The translations under genes were made by a program, and so were the position numbers. A DNA stretch of 64,000 bases from CAWBOY01 sp963790585 (GTDB lineage Bacteria; Planctomycetota; Planctomycetia; Gemmatales; Gemmataceae), in assembly GCA_963790585.1 (NCBI GenBank), contig CAWBOY010000008.1, positions 186,001 through 250,000 of the forward strand, written 5' to 3'. The notes under the pieces are model-generated. The model searched no databases. It was not told the origin of the DNA and saw nothing but the letters and a program-made list of their open reading frames with translations. Positions 49,815 through 58,592 of the stretch are shown piece after piece; within the stretch, counting starts at the first letter, position 1; every line of letters begins with the position of its first letter.

Positions 49815-51587
49815 ATGAGACGGATCTATGCCCTTACCGGCATCGCCTTTTTAGCGGCTCTCGTCGGCGGCGCGGCTTACGCACTCGCGCAGCAGCAAGC
49901 CGGGACTGAGTTGCCTAATTTGCAAACTTTGCCGCCTTTACCCGCGCCGCCACGGGCGGGCACGTTGCCGCCGCCGCCGTCGACAATCCCAGGCCTGTCG
50001 ACGGCGCCGACCGGTCCCGGGCTTTCGCCGGTTACTCCCGCCACGACGCCGCGTGAAACAACGACAGCAATGCGGCCCTTCACTCTGCCTATTCCCGCGC
50101 CGACAAAAAACGCCGGCTTCGACGACCTGCCGCACGATTCGCTCCAGGCGCCGACCACCGCCATCGGCAAACAGGAGCCGGCGATCAGCATGGAATGGGT
50201 CGGGCCGCCGACAACGAAGCTAGGCCAGCCTGCCGATTACAGTTTGGTCCTCCGCAACGTTTCCAATTCCGCGATCCAACAGGTCCAGGCGCGCGTCCGT
50301 GTGCCCAGTGGCCTGACGATGACATCAATGGAGCCGAAAGCCATTTTCGACAATGGCATCATGAAATGGGACCTGGGCACGATGCAGCCTAAGCAAGAAC
50401 AGAGTCTCAAACTCCGCTTTGTCGCCGATGCCAAGGGCGTCGTTGTGCCGCAGGCCTGGGTCACATTCACTGGCGCAGCCGTAATGAATATCAAGGTTTG
50501 TGAGCCACGGTTAGCTCTAAAGGTCGGTTACCCCGACAAGATCCTCGTCGGCGATGCCGCCAAGTTCAATCTAAACGTAAGCAACCCCGGCGACGGGCCG
50601 GCAGATCAAGTGCGCCTACTCGTCAATCTCTCCCAGGGACTGGAACATCCCAAGGGAGACAAAATCGAGCTGGAGATCGGCACGTTGGCGGCCGGCGAGA
50701 CCCGTGCCGTCCAGCTCGTTTGTAACGCCCGCGTCGGCGGCGCGCAAAAGTGCGACTCGATGGTGGAAGCGGACGGCGGCCTCACAGCCCGCGACACCGT
50801 CAATATCAACGTCATTCAACCGCGCCTGGACCTCCAACTTACCGGCCCGGCACTCCGCTATCTCGGTCGCAAGGCCATCTACACTCTCAACGTCACCAAC
50901 CCTGGCGACGCGCCCGCGGCCAGCGTCACGCTCACCGAGGCCGTGCCTGCCGGGTTCAAAGTCCTCGCCGCCAGTGAAGGCGGACGCCATGACGTCACCA
51001 AGCAGACCGTCACATGGTATTTCCCCGACATCGCGCCCGGACAGTCGCGCGAGGTCAAGATGGAGGTCCTGGCAACGGGCGCTGGCGAATTTGAACACAA
51101 AGCCCAGGTCCTCGCCGCTCGCGGCCTCAAGGCCGAGGCCACCTTGCCGACCCGCATCGAAGGCCTGTCGGCGATCCAATTGGAGATGGTCGATACGGAA
51201 GACCCAATCGAAGTCGGCGGCGAGACAAGTTACGAGGTCCGCGTCACCAACACCGGCTCGAAAACCGAAACCGACATCCACCTCATCGCGACGGTACCTG
51301 ACAAAATGGAATTCAAGAGCGCTGATTGTCCCCAAGGCGTCCGCTATCGAGCCGAGGGCAAGACGATCGTCTTCGAGCCGCTCGACAAGCTAGCTCCCAA
51401 GGCGGATGCGCTATTCCGCATCAAAGTCAAAGCTCTGGAACCCGGGACGGTGCGCTTCAAGATCGAAATGACGTCGACGAATTTGACGGAGCCGGTCATC
51501 AAGATGGAGGCGACGCGAATCTACTCCGACGCACCGGAACCGCTTCGGCCTCAACCAGTGCCGCCAGCGGTGCCGCGGATGCCGTGA
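49815..51587 (+). CDS. Secreted DUF11 repeat protein
   Basis: 590 residues from ATG 49815 (GGGAGTGGA upstream). Signal peptide with AFLAALVGGAAYALA, then a Pro/Thr-rich segment to about 115. At least four Ig-like DUF11 units follow, seen as LVLRNVSNSAIQQVQARVRVPSGL, LNVSNPGDGPADQVRLLVNL, LNVTNPGDAPAASVTLTEAVPAGF and VRVTNTGSKTETDIHLIATVP, each spaced about 105-120 residues. A Pro-rich tail ends it (PLRPQPVPPAVPRMP). Such proteins are cell-surface or wall-associated in planctomycetes; direct evidence for its role is absent. Confidence 0.87.
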   Translation: MRRIYALTGIAFLAALVGGAAYALAQQQAGTELPNLQTLPPLPAPPRAGTLPPPPSTIPGLSTAPTGPGLSPVTPATTPRETTTAMRPFTLPIPAPTKNAGFDDLPHDSLQAPTTAIGKQEPAISMEWVGPPTTKLGQPADYSLVLRNVSNSAIQQVQARVRVPSGLTMTSMEPKAIFDNGIMKWDLGTMQPKQEQSLKLRFVADAKGVVVPQAWVTFTGAAVMNIKVCEPRLALKVGYPDKILVGDAAKFNLNVSNPGDGPADQVRLLVNLSQGLEHPKGDKIELEIGTLAAGETRAVQLVCNARVGGAQKCDSMVEADGGLTARDTVNINVIQPRLDLQLTGPALRYLGRKAIYTLNVTNPGDAPAASVTLTEAVPAGFKVLAASEGGRHDVTKQTVTWYFPDIAPGQSREVKMEVLATGAGEFEHKAQVLAARGLKAEATLPTRIEGLSAIQLEMVDTEDPIEVGGETSYEVRVTNTGSKTETDIHLIATVPDKMEFKSADCPQGVRYRAEGKTIVFEPLDKLAPKADALFRIKVKALEPGTVRFKIEMTSTNLTEPVIKMEATRIYSDAPEPLRPQPVPPAVPRMP

Positions 51588-51606
51588 GCGGCCCCCTGCG
51601 TCCGTC

Positions 51607-51732
51607 TTGGCGAGCCGGGAGCGTCAGCTCCCGGAGGTATTCTGTTTTGGCGAGCCGGGAGCGTCAGCTCCCGGAGAAAATCTGAGCGAGTCTAACGCGC
51701 TCCGGGAACTCACTCTCCCGGCTCGCCAAAAC
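51607..51732. repeat. Triple-arm GGCGAGCCGGGAGCGTCAGCTCCCGG repeat
   Basis: Two direct copies (51607-51636, 51648-51676) face an inverted one (51700-51732), so alternative stems are possible. It shares GAGCCGGGAGCGT and TGAGCGAG words with 16512 and 38982. It lies between convergent genes. Confidence 0.85.
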
Positions 51733-51744
51733 ATCAAATGCCGC

Positions 51745-52143
51745 TTAATCCAGATACACATCAATCACATTCTTCCGATCCACCTTCACCTCAAATAACT
51801 TTTCGGAATGCTGCGCATCCGCGTATTTTCGAGGCAAAAGAGACGGCGACGGTTGCCCCTCTTCGCCACTCGGCAAGATTGTGATTCGGTGCCAGCCGAC
51901 GGCGGCGCCGAGTTGATTGCTCGATTGAAGGATGAAGCGGCCGTCTGGTTGAATCATGGCCCAGGACATTGGGCCGGAGCCGCCGCGCTCGGGGTCGGGT
52001 GTGAAGACGATCGTGCCGCCGGGGAGAGGGTTGCCGTGGAAGAAAACACGGCCTTCGACGGGGAGCAACTTCGCGCCGCTACCGCAGCTTGGCAGCAGCG
52101 CCAGCGCTAACGCACATCCTCCGATAAGGACCAGGGCTCGCAT
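51745..52143 (-). CDS. Small lipoprotein with carboxypeptidase-regulatory-like domain
   Basis: 132 residues. The leader MRALVLIGGCALALALLPSC ends in a lipobox cysteine at about 20. The rest is a transthyretin-like beta domain: LLPVEGRVFFHGNPLPGGTIVFTPDP, then GPMSWAMIQPDGRFILQS and WHRITILP, ending DVYLD. This class is very frequent in planctomycetes, often found singly. It is tethered to a membrane and probably binds or scaffolds; no enzyme motif is present. Confidence 0.85.
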   Translation of the reverse strand: MRALVLIGGCALALALLPSCGSGAKLLPVEGRVFFHGNPLPGGTIVFTPDPERGGSGPMSWAMIQPDGRFILQSSNQLGAAVGWHRITILPSGEEGQPSPSLLPRKYADAQHSEKLFEVKVDRKNVIDVYLD

Positions 52144-52218
52144 CCTCTCCTCCTTGCCCGCCCGTCGGCGGTGACCGAATAGGATGCTCTATACCATAGG
52201 TGCGTGATCGCGCACCAG

Positions 52219-53082
52219 TTAAAACCAGAGCCGAAGGCCCGCCATCGGTCCTTGCAGATTAACTGTGCCGACGCGCAAGAAATCGTAGCCACCGTAGATT
52301 TCGTAATGCTTGTGGACTGCGCCGAGCGTGGCTCGTCCATGGACGACGAACGCGTTATCGAGATTGCCAAGGTCAAAAGATGTTGAAAGGATCAGCGGTT
52401 TGGTCGGAAACAGGTCCATACCGTAGAGACCGTTGAAGCCGAAGCGCGTGTCCGATTTATCCACCAAGAACCTCGTTCCCAATCCGCCATAGACGGAGAT
52501 CCATTCCTTTTGGGCGACGCGGAATGTCATATTGGTGTCGCCGAGGACGAGCTGGTCCCGGCGCCCACTTCCGAGGTCCTCGCTAAACAGGCTCCAGTTG
52601 CTCTGCAAGCCAAAACGCGTTTCCGTATCGACGGTGACTCGCGTCTCGACCCGATTCAGGCCACGAAAATCGTTGCCCTCCTCAGCCGCTAAACGCAGCG
52701 ACCAGCCCTTTAATTCCTCCGGATCGTGCGCGGCCGAGTCGGGACTGGCCCAGCGACCGAAGCTAATGTAGCCGTCGCGGTTGTTGGGGTAGGGATAGCA
52801 AGGGAAGGATGCAGTGTCATCCCATCGGTCGTCCAAGACCGCGGCGGGCAAAAAAGGCAATGCGATGGCCGCTCCAAGTCCCAATGCCAACAACGTCCCT
52901 TCGGCATCGGGATCTTCGCCGGTGTAAATTGTGTTGTCGTTCGACGACGAGCTATCAGAAGAAGACGGGCCACTCGGACCATGATGCGTCTCGCCGCGCG
53001 TGCGACTCAAGATGCCCTGCGCGTACAGGGATGATGGCGTAAGCGCAGCAAGCATCAGCAGCGCCCGAAAGGAACGCGACAT
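52219..53082 (-). CDS. Putative outer-membrane beta-barrel protein
   Basis: 287 residues: a signal peptide (ALLMLAALTPSSLYA), a Ser/Asp-rich stretch, a hydrophobic patch (GTLLALGLGAAIALPFLPAAVL, about 63-84), then alternating-hydrophobic strands (RVETRVTVDTETRFGLQSNW, MTFRVAQKEWISVYGGLGTRFLV, LILSTSFDLGNLDNAFVVHGRATL). The C-terminus ...AGLRLWF ends in Phe, the signature of outer-membrane barrels assembled by BamA. The exact family is not recognised. The lipoprotein gene downstream on the same strand is 75 bases away. Confidence 0.72.
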   Translation of the reverse strand: MSRSFRALLMLAALTPSSLYAQGILSRTRGETHHGPSGPSSSDSSSSNDNTIYTGEDPDAEGTLLALGLGAAIALPFLPAAVLDDRWDDTASFPCYPYPNNRDGYISFGRWASPDSAAHDPEELKGWSLRLAAEEGNDFRGLNRVETRVTVDTETRFGLQSNWSLFSEDLGSGRRDQLVLGDTNMTFRVAQKEWISVYGGLGTRFLVDKSDTRFGFNGLYGMDLFPTKPLILSTSFDLGNLDNAFVVHGRATLGAVHKHYEIYGGYDFLRVGTVNLQGPMAGLRLWF

Positions 53083-53213
53083 CGGCCGACTCCATGATTG
53101 TAACGGATCTCAGAATGGGCTGATACCGTTCCGCGCGAACAAGGGCAAGAGAAGTTCGTGCTCACCAGCCTGCGTTAAGCTCGAAAGACTTGGTGGTTAC
53201 CGTCTTCGAGGGA

Positions 53214-53318
53214 GGACCGTCGCGCCAAAAATGCGTGTGCCTTGGCGCGACGGTCCGGCGATCTAACACATTATTCTGTATAAGGTTATAATGAGGCTGA
53301 GACCGTCGCGCCAAAAAT
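53214..53318. repeat. GACCGTCGCGCCAA hairpin and half-copy upstream of rsmH
   Basis: Bases 53214-53228 and 53242-53256 form a perfect 15-base stem around 13 bases; a third GACCGTCGCGCCAAAAATG copy starts at 53301. The word is that of 23596-23699. No gene is seen in 53083-53478 apart from this. Confidence 0.75.
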
Positions 53319-53478
53319 GTCATGGGCACCCCCTCCCCAACGGAATGCAAAATCAAATTCCCTTAGGTGCGCGTGCTCCTGTCGGTATCCGCCTTGATTC
53401 GCTTGAGGGAAAGCGTATATTTTCCCGGCCTGGAGTGCGCACGGAACCGCCTCCAGATGCTTCTCTCGATTCACCTCT

Positions 53479-55818
53479 ATGAATGAACCAGCTGACTCCG
53501 GACCGCGCCATGTGTCGGTCCTGGCCTCCGAGGTATTGGCTTTTCTCGAGCCGAAACCGGGCGAGGTCTTCGTCGATGCCACGGTTGGCGCGGGTGGACA
53601 TGCCCGATTGCTGGCCGAACGGCTGGCTCTTGGCGGCCGCCTGATCGGTCTCGACCAGGATCCGGCGATGCTCGATCTGGCTCGGCCGCGGCTGGAGGGA
53701 CTGCCGGTCACACTCGTTTGTTCCAGCTTCGATCGGCTCGAAACCGTGCTCGACGAGCTGGGTATCGACAAAGTGGACGGCGTCCTGGCCGACTTGGGAA
53801 TCTGTTCGGATCAGTTAGACGATCCCGAGCGCGGCTTGAGCTTCAGTCGTCCCGGGCCGCTCGACATGCGGCTCAGTCGCGAAGGCGGCGAAACAGCGGG
53901 CGACTTGCTCCGGCGCCTGCCCGAGAGAGACTTGGCCGACCTGATTTACGAGTATGGCGAGGAACGCTTTAGCCGGCGCATCGCCCGCAAGATAGTGGAA
54001 CGCCGAAAAGAAGCGCCGCTGGAGACGACGGAAGAATTGGCGGAATTGGTGCGGCGCTGTGTGCCACGCTCGGGCGGCAAAGGCAAAGGCAAGCGACATT
54101 CGATTGACCCGGCGACGCGCGTTTTCCAGGCGCTCCGCATTGCGGTCAACGACGAGCTGGGAGCGCTCGAACGACTCCTGGTGACATTGCTCGAGCGAGT
54201 GAAACCTGGAGGCCGAGCGGCGATCATCAGTTTTCATTCTTTGGAGGATCGCCGCGTCAAGCAGGCATTCCGTGTGAAAGAAGATTGGCACGCGCTGACG
54301 CGCAAGCCGGTGCAAGCAGGCGAGGAAGAAGAGAGAAATAATCCGCGTAGCCGCAGTGCCAAGCTGCGAGCCGCGCGCGGCTCGGAGAGCCGAACGAATC
54401 ATGACCCCACTCCCGTAGGGCTCATGCAGGATCGGGGCGATGGACCAAGAGGGACGTCGCCTCCCAGAGAAAGAGGAGCAAGGATGCTGAGCAAGAAGAC
54501 CCAATACGCATGGATGGCAGCCGGTGGAATGCTGGGCCTACTAGGCCTGGCGTTGTATCTTCAGTTGCGCGACAGCGGCAGAGCCAATGCCCAGGAAGCG
54601 TCAGGATACAAGCCTTCGGCAGAGGTAAAGTGGCTTCCCGTCGACAAAGAGCCGACTGCCCAGTCCGTCGTGCCCGTGACGGAACCCGGCCGCAAGCCGG
54701 ACTCGCCGAAAGAGCTAGACCCAATTACCGCTGCGCCCACGACGACTGCTGTCAGCTTCGATCCGACAAAAGCGGTTCCGCCACCCGCCGCCGAAGGCTC
54801 GACAGTACCTCCTTTAGCAGTAAATCCACCCGCAGCGCCGCTTCCCACGACATCGGAACCCAAAATCAGCGGTACGGCACCGACACGGACTGAGCCGCCT
54901 TTGCCACCGGTCAGCCTCGACGTGAAACTGTCCACGCCGCCACCGACGGCCGCTGACCCGAGCCTACCTTCGGTCACTGTGGGCGGCACTGGGACTTTTG
55001 CGGCAGGCCCGCCGGCGCTGAGTCCCAATCTGACGGTGCCAACGCCCGCACCACCGACTCCGACACCCGCGCCGCAACAGAATCCGTTCACGGCTCCAGC
55101 TCCGGACAATGCCTTCAAACACGACCCCGAGCCGCCGCTTGCTCCGGCACCCGGCCCTACACAGACTTATCAGGTCCATAAAGAGGGTGAAACGCTCCTC
55201 GAAATCGGCAAGAAGACCCTGCCGCCGAGCCGCATCCTCGAAGTGGTCAAGCTGAATCCCATGCTCAAGCCCGATGTTGGCCTGAGCGTCGGCTTCAAGG
55301 TCAAACTGCCGACGGATGCCTGTATCCCGACCGACGAGGCCGACGGCGTCAAGCCGTTACCGGCGCTGCAGCCGACCAAGGGTGTCGTCGCCAAGACCAA
55401 AACCGTCCTTCCCTTGACCGGCACTTATCCCTGCACGCTCGACGACAAGCGAACCTTGGTTCTGCCCAAGGCGCTCCGCGAGCAACTGGGAATTTGTGAC
55501 ACCGTCGTCTTGTCTCCAGGTCCCGATCAATGCCTCTGGCTGACGAACCAGGCCCATCTCGATCGCCTGGCTCAAAAGCTGGAGGCTTCGCAAGCCCGCG
55601 AGATCGATATCCGCGTCTTCAAACGGCTCTACTTCGCCCAGGCGGAAAAGACCTCGCTGAACGACGAAGGCAAGGTCAGCGTCTCCGACCGACTGGCACA
55701 GTTCGCGGGACTGAGCCAGGAAGTGATCCTGATCGGCACCGACGACCATTTCGAAGTCTGGGACGCCTCGCGCTGGAAGACGTATACGCAGCAGAAGAGT
55801 GCGCATATTGACGAGTGA
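53479..55818 (+). CDS. rsmH: RsmH 16S rRNA methyltransferase, in frame with a downstream LysM-MraZ protein
   Basis: The frame is open for 779 residues. Residues 1-305 are RsmH (MraW), which N4-methylates C1402 of 16S rRNA: HVSVLASEVLAFL, VDATVGAGGHARLLAE (AdoMet loop), GLDQDPAML, GVLADLGICSDQLDDPERGLSF, RVFQALRIAVNDELGAL and ISFHSLEDRRVKQAF, ending RSRSAKLRAAR. Beyond this, 25 uncharacteristic residues lead to ATG 54484. If one base is missing near GCGCGCGG (54375), RsmH ends RLGEPNES at 54404, giving 308 residues, the family norm. Other genes in the window carry such shifts, so two separate genes are more likely than a real fusion. rsmH normally heads the division/cell-wall cluster. Confidence 0.85.
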   Translation: MNEPADSGPRHVSVLASEVLAFLEPKPGEVFVDATVGAGGHARLLAERLALGGRLIGLDQDPAMLDLARPRLEGLPVTLVCSSFDRLETVLDELGIDKVDGVLADLGICSDQLDDPERGLSFSRPGPLDMRLSREGGETAGDLLRRLPERDLADLIYEYGEERFSRRIARKIVERRKEAPLETTEELAELVRRCVPRSGGKGKGKRHSIDPATRVFQALRIAVNDELGALERLLVTLLERVKPGGRAAIISFHSLEDRRVKQAFRVKEDWHALTRKPVQAGEEEERNNPRSRSAKLRAARGSESRTNHDPTPVGLMQDRGDGPRGTSPPRERGARMLSKKTQYAWMAAGGMLGLLGLALYLQLRDSGRANAQEASGYKPSAEVKWLPVDKEPTAQSVVPVTEPGRKPDSPKELDPITAAPTTTAVSFDPTKAVPPPAAEGSTVPPLAVNPPAAPLPTTSEPKISGTAPTRTEPPLPPVSLDVKLSTPPPTAADPSLPSVTVGGTGTFAAGPPALSPNLTVPTPAPPTPTPAPQQNPFTAPAPDNAFKHDPEPPLAPAPGPTQTYQVHKEGETLLEIGKKTLPPSRILEVVKLNPMLKPDVGLSVGFKVKLPTDACIPTDEADGVKPLPALQPTKGVVAKTKTVLPLTGTYPCTLDDKRTLVLPKALREQLGICDTVVLSPGPDQCLWLTNQAHLDRLAQKLEASQAREIDIRVFKRLYFAQAEKTSLNDEGKVSVSDRLAQFAGLSQEVILIGTDDHFEVWDASRWKTYTQQKSAHIDE
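54484..55818 (+). CDS. Membrane-anchored LysM protein with C-terminal MraZ domain (likely separate gene)
   Basis: Read from ATG 54484, which has AAAGAGGAG 6 bases upstream, this is 444 residues. A transmembrane helix (AWMAAGGMLGLLGLALYLQL) with KK before it predicts the rest outside. A Pro/Thr-rich region of about 180 residues is followed by a LysM-like unit (YQVHKEGETLLEIGKKTL...VVKLNPMLKPDVGLSVGFKVKLP) and then a double SpoVT-AbrB fold like MraZ: GTYPCTLDDKRTLVLPKALREQLG and LNDEGKVSVSDRLAQFAGLSQEVILIGTDDHFEVWD. MraZ is usually a short cytoplasmic repressor located before rsmH. Here the position matches ftsL. A DNA-binding role outside the cytoplasm is implausible, so the fold may have been reused. 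Confidence 0.75.
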   Translation: MLSKKTQYAWMAAGGMLGLLGLALYLQLRDSGRANAQEASGYKPSAEVKWLPVDKEPTAQSVVPVTEPGRKPDSPKELDPITAAPTTTAVSFDPTKAVPPPAAEGSTVPPLAVNPPAAPLPTTSEPKISGTAPTRTEPPLPPVSLDVKLSTPPPTAADPSLPSVTVGGTGTFAAGPPALSPNLTVPTPAPPTPTPAPQQNPFTAPAPDNAFKHDPEPPLAPAPGPTQTYQVHKEGETLLEIGKKTLPPSRILEVVKLNPMLKPDVGLSVGFKVKLPTDACIPTDEADGVKPLPALQPTKGVVAKTKTVLPLTGTYPCTLDDKRTLVLPKALREQLGICDTVVLSPGPDQCLWLTNQAHLDRLAQKLEASQAREIDIRVFKRLYFAQAEKTSLNDEGKVSVSDRLAQFAGLSQEVILIGTDDHFEVWDASRWKTYTQQKSAHIDE

Positions 55819-55829
55819 GTTCTTCAAGT

Positions 55830-55919
55830 AAATTCGTTTAGCCGCGAGCCGGTAGGCGAGCGCTGTTGGATAGCGCTATCGCACAGCGCTCGGCTCGCGC
55901 CTCGCGGCTAAACGAATTT
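55830..55919. repeat. AATTCGTTTAGCCGCGAG inverted repeat, copy 1
   Basis: The outer arms AAATTCGTTTAGCCGCGAG and CTCGCGGCTAAACGAATTT are complementary; GAGCGCTGTT and the facing AGCGCT words add an inner stem. The same plan appears at 59906-59999 and, one-armed, at 62521-62557. Confidence 0.85.
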
Positions 55920-56125
55920 TCGATCAACCATGCCGGTGGCGCCGGTCGCGCGCTCTGCCCGACCCCGATTGCCGCCCGGATGAACGCAGTCCTGTCGACC
56001 ATTCGCCCCGCCATCGTGAATAATTTCCAGAGCGGAATTGTTTCGTGTAGGGTCCAACCTCAGCAAAACCGTCACAGTCGGCAATTCCGCTCCGGAGCGT
56101 CCGCGGATACCGAGGAGGCTTGAAG

Positions 56126-58141
56126 ATGACTCGAGAAACTAAAGTTGGGATCGTCGTATCTTGCTCGTTCCTTTGTCTGATCGGAGCCGTGCTGGCGATC
56201 AAGATGCGCGGCGGTAACGATACGCCTCCAGCCTCCGTTCCAGGCCCCGTGTCCGGTACGGAGCCGACCACGAATACAACTACCAATGCGAGCCCGAATA
56301 CCAATTCCGGTGTGAGTCCCACCGTCGTCACAAACACGAACACAGCTCCGCCTCCCGCACCGGTGCCCTTTGAGGTCGTCCGTAGCGGCGCGAAGATGAG
56401 CGTGCGCAAGCCGGAGTTCCTCGCCGCGAAGACACCTACGGGCGATCATGACCCCGCTGTGAAGCCGAGCTATTTCACGCCCGACATCGTCGGCATGAAG
56501 TCGGCTCCTGTTGAAATGGATCCCACTACGGGACTGCCGAAAATCGCTTTCAATTTTAGCCCACCTGCTCCGCAGCCCGCCGATACCGTCGAACCCAAAA
56601 CCACGCTTCCGCCGGTAACCTTTGATCCGAACCGGCAGGTGGCGATCAACTTGGGCACGAATCAAGACACATCTAACCCCGCAACGGAAGCGAATGCTAA
56701 GACGAACCCGACCACGACCAGCGGCCCGCCTGTCCCGCCTCCTCCGGCTTCGGATTCCAATGCTCCAAAGCCAGTGCCCATCGCGTTACCGGTAACCCAT
56801 ACAGGCCCAAATGTCGCTGACAAGAACGAATCAAAGAGCGGTCCGCCCGCACCGCCTCCGCCGGCCGGAAATGAGACCATCGACATCAAGACGACGACAA
56901 TCGCTCCCAAGACGGCGCAGCCCGAGTTAAATGTTGGACAAACCGGTACCGCGACACAAACCAATCCGTGGCCGGATACGAAGACTCCGGCGACGACCAC
57001 CATTACCGTTCCCCCGTTGGTTAGCGCCGTCCCGAACGCGAACACCGGTAGTCGGACGAATCTTGTACCTGACACAAAAGTCCAGGTGTCACCGACCATC
57101 ACCGTTCCACCGTTAGGTAGCGCGGTTTCCAACAACACAAATACCAATACACAGACAAATGCCTTCCCTGAACCAAAGGCCCCGGTTACACCCGTCGTCA
57201 CGGTGCCGCCCTTGAACACTGGGTTCACCGGGACCGAAAGCAACACCGGAACCAAGCCGGTGCCCAACGCCACACAAGCGCCCGCCAGCGTCGTCGGCGC
57301 GACCAGTTACAATACAAACGAGACCGCTAATATCCGTCCGGTGCCGCAATCGACGTATGCAACGACCGGTTCGACCCTAACCGGAAACAGCGGATCGACG
57401 GCTACCAGCCCGACGGTCGTCCGCGAGACCGGCCTCATTTCGACGACGCCGAACACGTCACTCCGAAATACGATGGCCGATCCTTCGTTGCAGCAGGTGA
57501 CGACACCGCCTTTATTGGCCTCAACCGTCGAGTCGCGCCCGCTCCGAACCGATGCGGCCACGGTCGATATGTACGATGAAAGCGAAATCAACAGCGGCGC
57601 TGCTGACTCTTATGCCGGCCTGAGCCAGCGCTTTTACGGCACAGCCGAATACGCCGACGCCCTTCGTCTGTGGAACCGCGACCATCGCAAGTCGACCGCG
57701 ATCGTCGGCGCTGACAATAAATTGCGTCCCGGCAGCAAAGTGTTTATTCCTTCCAGCACGATGCTGGAGAAACGCTATCCCGATGCTTTGCCAAATTTGA
57801 AGCCGGTCACTCGACTCGTTCCGGAGCCGACGCCCGTATCCGGCACAGTGACAGCTGGCTTTAACGCCGTAGCCACCCCATCTGCAAACGCTTCCGTCAT
57901 CACTCCAGTCGCCGCGCCGGCACCACCAGCGCCAGCCGTCGGCCCGGTCTATTACAAGGTGACGAGGCCGGAGCCGTTCTATACAGTCGCTCGAACCACT
58001 CTTAACGACGCCAATCGCTGGATGGAACTCGTGCGGCTGAATCCAAACTTCAAATCCGAGCAGAACTTGCCCGTCGGTACAATCTTGGTACTGCCGGCGG
58101 GAGCCAAAGTGCCGGCCGAGAATGTGCAGACGGTGCCGTAA
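56126..58141 (+). CDS. Membrane-anchored LysM protein with long Thr/Asn/Pro-rich stalk
   Basis: 671 residues from ATG 56126 (GAGGAGG 8 bases upstream). One helix (VGIVVSCSFLCLIGAVLAI) is followed by about 400 residues rich in Thr, Asn, Pro and Ser with repeats such as TITVPPLxSAV and NTNTxTN. Two LysM-like units close it: SYAGLSQRFYGTAEYADALRLWNRDHRKS...GSKVFIP (about 490-550) and YYKVTRPEPFYTVARTTLNDANRWMELVRLNPNF...GTILVLPAG (about 610-665). The stalk could span the periplasm while LysM domains hold peptidoglycan. It shares architecture with the protein before it, so the pair may have arisen by duplication. Codon use looks like its neighbours. Confidence 0.83.
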   Translation: MTRETKVGIVVSCSFLCLIGAVLAIKMRGGNDTPPASVPGPVSGTEPTTNTTTNASPNTNSGVSPTVVTNTNTAPPPAPVPFEVVRSGAKMSVRKPEFLAAKTPTGDHDPAVKPSYFTPDIVGMKSAPVEMDPTTGLPKIAFNFSPPAPQPADTVEPKTTLPPVTFDPNRQVAINLGTNQDTSNPATEANAKTNPTTTSGPPVPPPPASDSNAPKPVPIALPVTHTGPNVADKNESKSGPPAPPPPAGNETIDIKTTTIAPKTAQPELNVGQTGTATQTNPWPDTKTPATTTITVPPLVSAVPNANTGSRTNLVPDTKVQVSPTITVPPLGSAVSNNTNTNTQTNAFPEPKAPVTPVVTVPPLNTGFTGTESNTGTKPVPNATQAPASVVGATSYNTNETANIRPVPQSTYATTGSTLTGNSGSTATSPTVVRETGLISTTPNTSLRNTMADPSLQQVTTPPLLASTVESRPLRTDAATVDMYDESEINSGAADSYAGLSQRFYGTAEYADALRLWNRDHRKSTAIVGADNKLRPGSKVFIPSSTMLEKRYPDALPNLKPVTRLVPEPTPVSGTVTAGFNAVATPSANASVITPVAAPAPPAPAVGPVYYKVTRPEPFYTVARTTLNDANRWMELVRLNPNFKSEQNLPVGTILVLPAGAKVPAENVQTVP

Positions 58142-58164
58142 CAAAGACCCGGCATGGCACTTTT

Positions 58165-58224
58165 TAGCCGCATTCTGGCGAATGCGGCATCCCCTCCAGC
58201 GCCGCATTCGCCAGAATGCGGCTA
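58165..58224. repeat. TAGCCGCATTCTGGCGAATGCGGC inverted repeat
   Basis: Two arms of 24 bases, each nearly palindromic, pair perfectly around CATCCCCTCCAGC. One arm is also found at 1315-1336. It follows the LysM gene stop by 23 bases. Confidence 0.85.
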
Positions 58225-58258
58225 CAAACCCGACGCCGCGTCCACTTTCCTTGTGTGC

Positions 58259-58349
58259 AACCAAATTCTCTTGGTGTGAAATCGTTCTCTGGCGCCAAGG
58301 GCGTTGCTCTGGGCGGCTAAACCCACGTTCACCACAAGAGAATTTGGTT
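58259..58349. repeat. AACCAAATTCTCTTGGTGTGAA inverted repeat
   Basis: Bases 58259-58280 and 58328-58349 are complementary in about 20 of 22 positions, with GGCGCCAAGGGC in the loop. I see no other copy in the window. No gene is seen in 58142-58592 apart from this and the preceding repeat. Confidence 0.75.
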
Positions 58350-58592
58350 ACGCCACTTCCCTTTCCCCACGCAAATCCTGCTGGACTCTGGCGGGCGCTA
58401 CTGATACTATCTATCTTAACACGGCCAGCACCTTTTTTTGGTAGCCGTGCCCGCCGAAGGCGCGATAAGACGAGACCGCAAGAAACCCTGCCAGCGTTTT
58501 GCCCTCACCAAACCGAAGTGCCCGCCTCCCCGGGACCATCTACCTTACTCAGGAAGACGGCGTTATGAAGCAATCGATCACTGGAACGTGGA

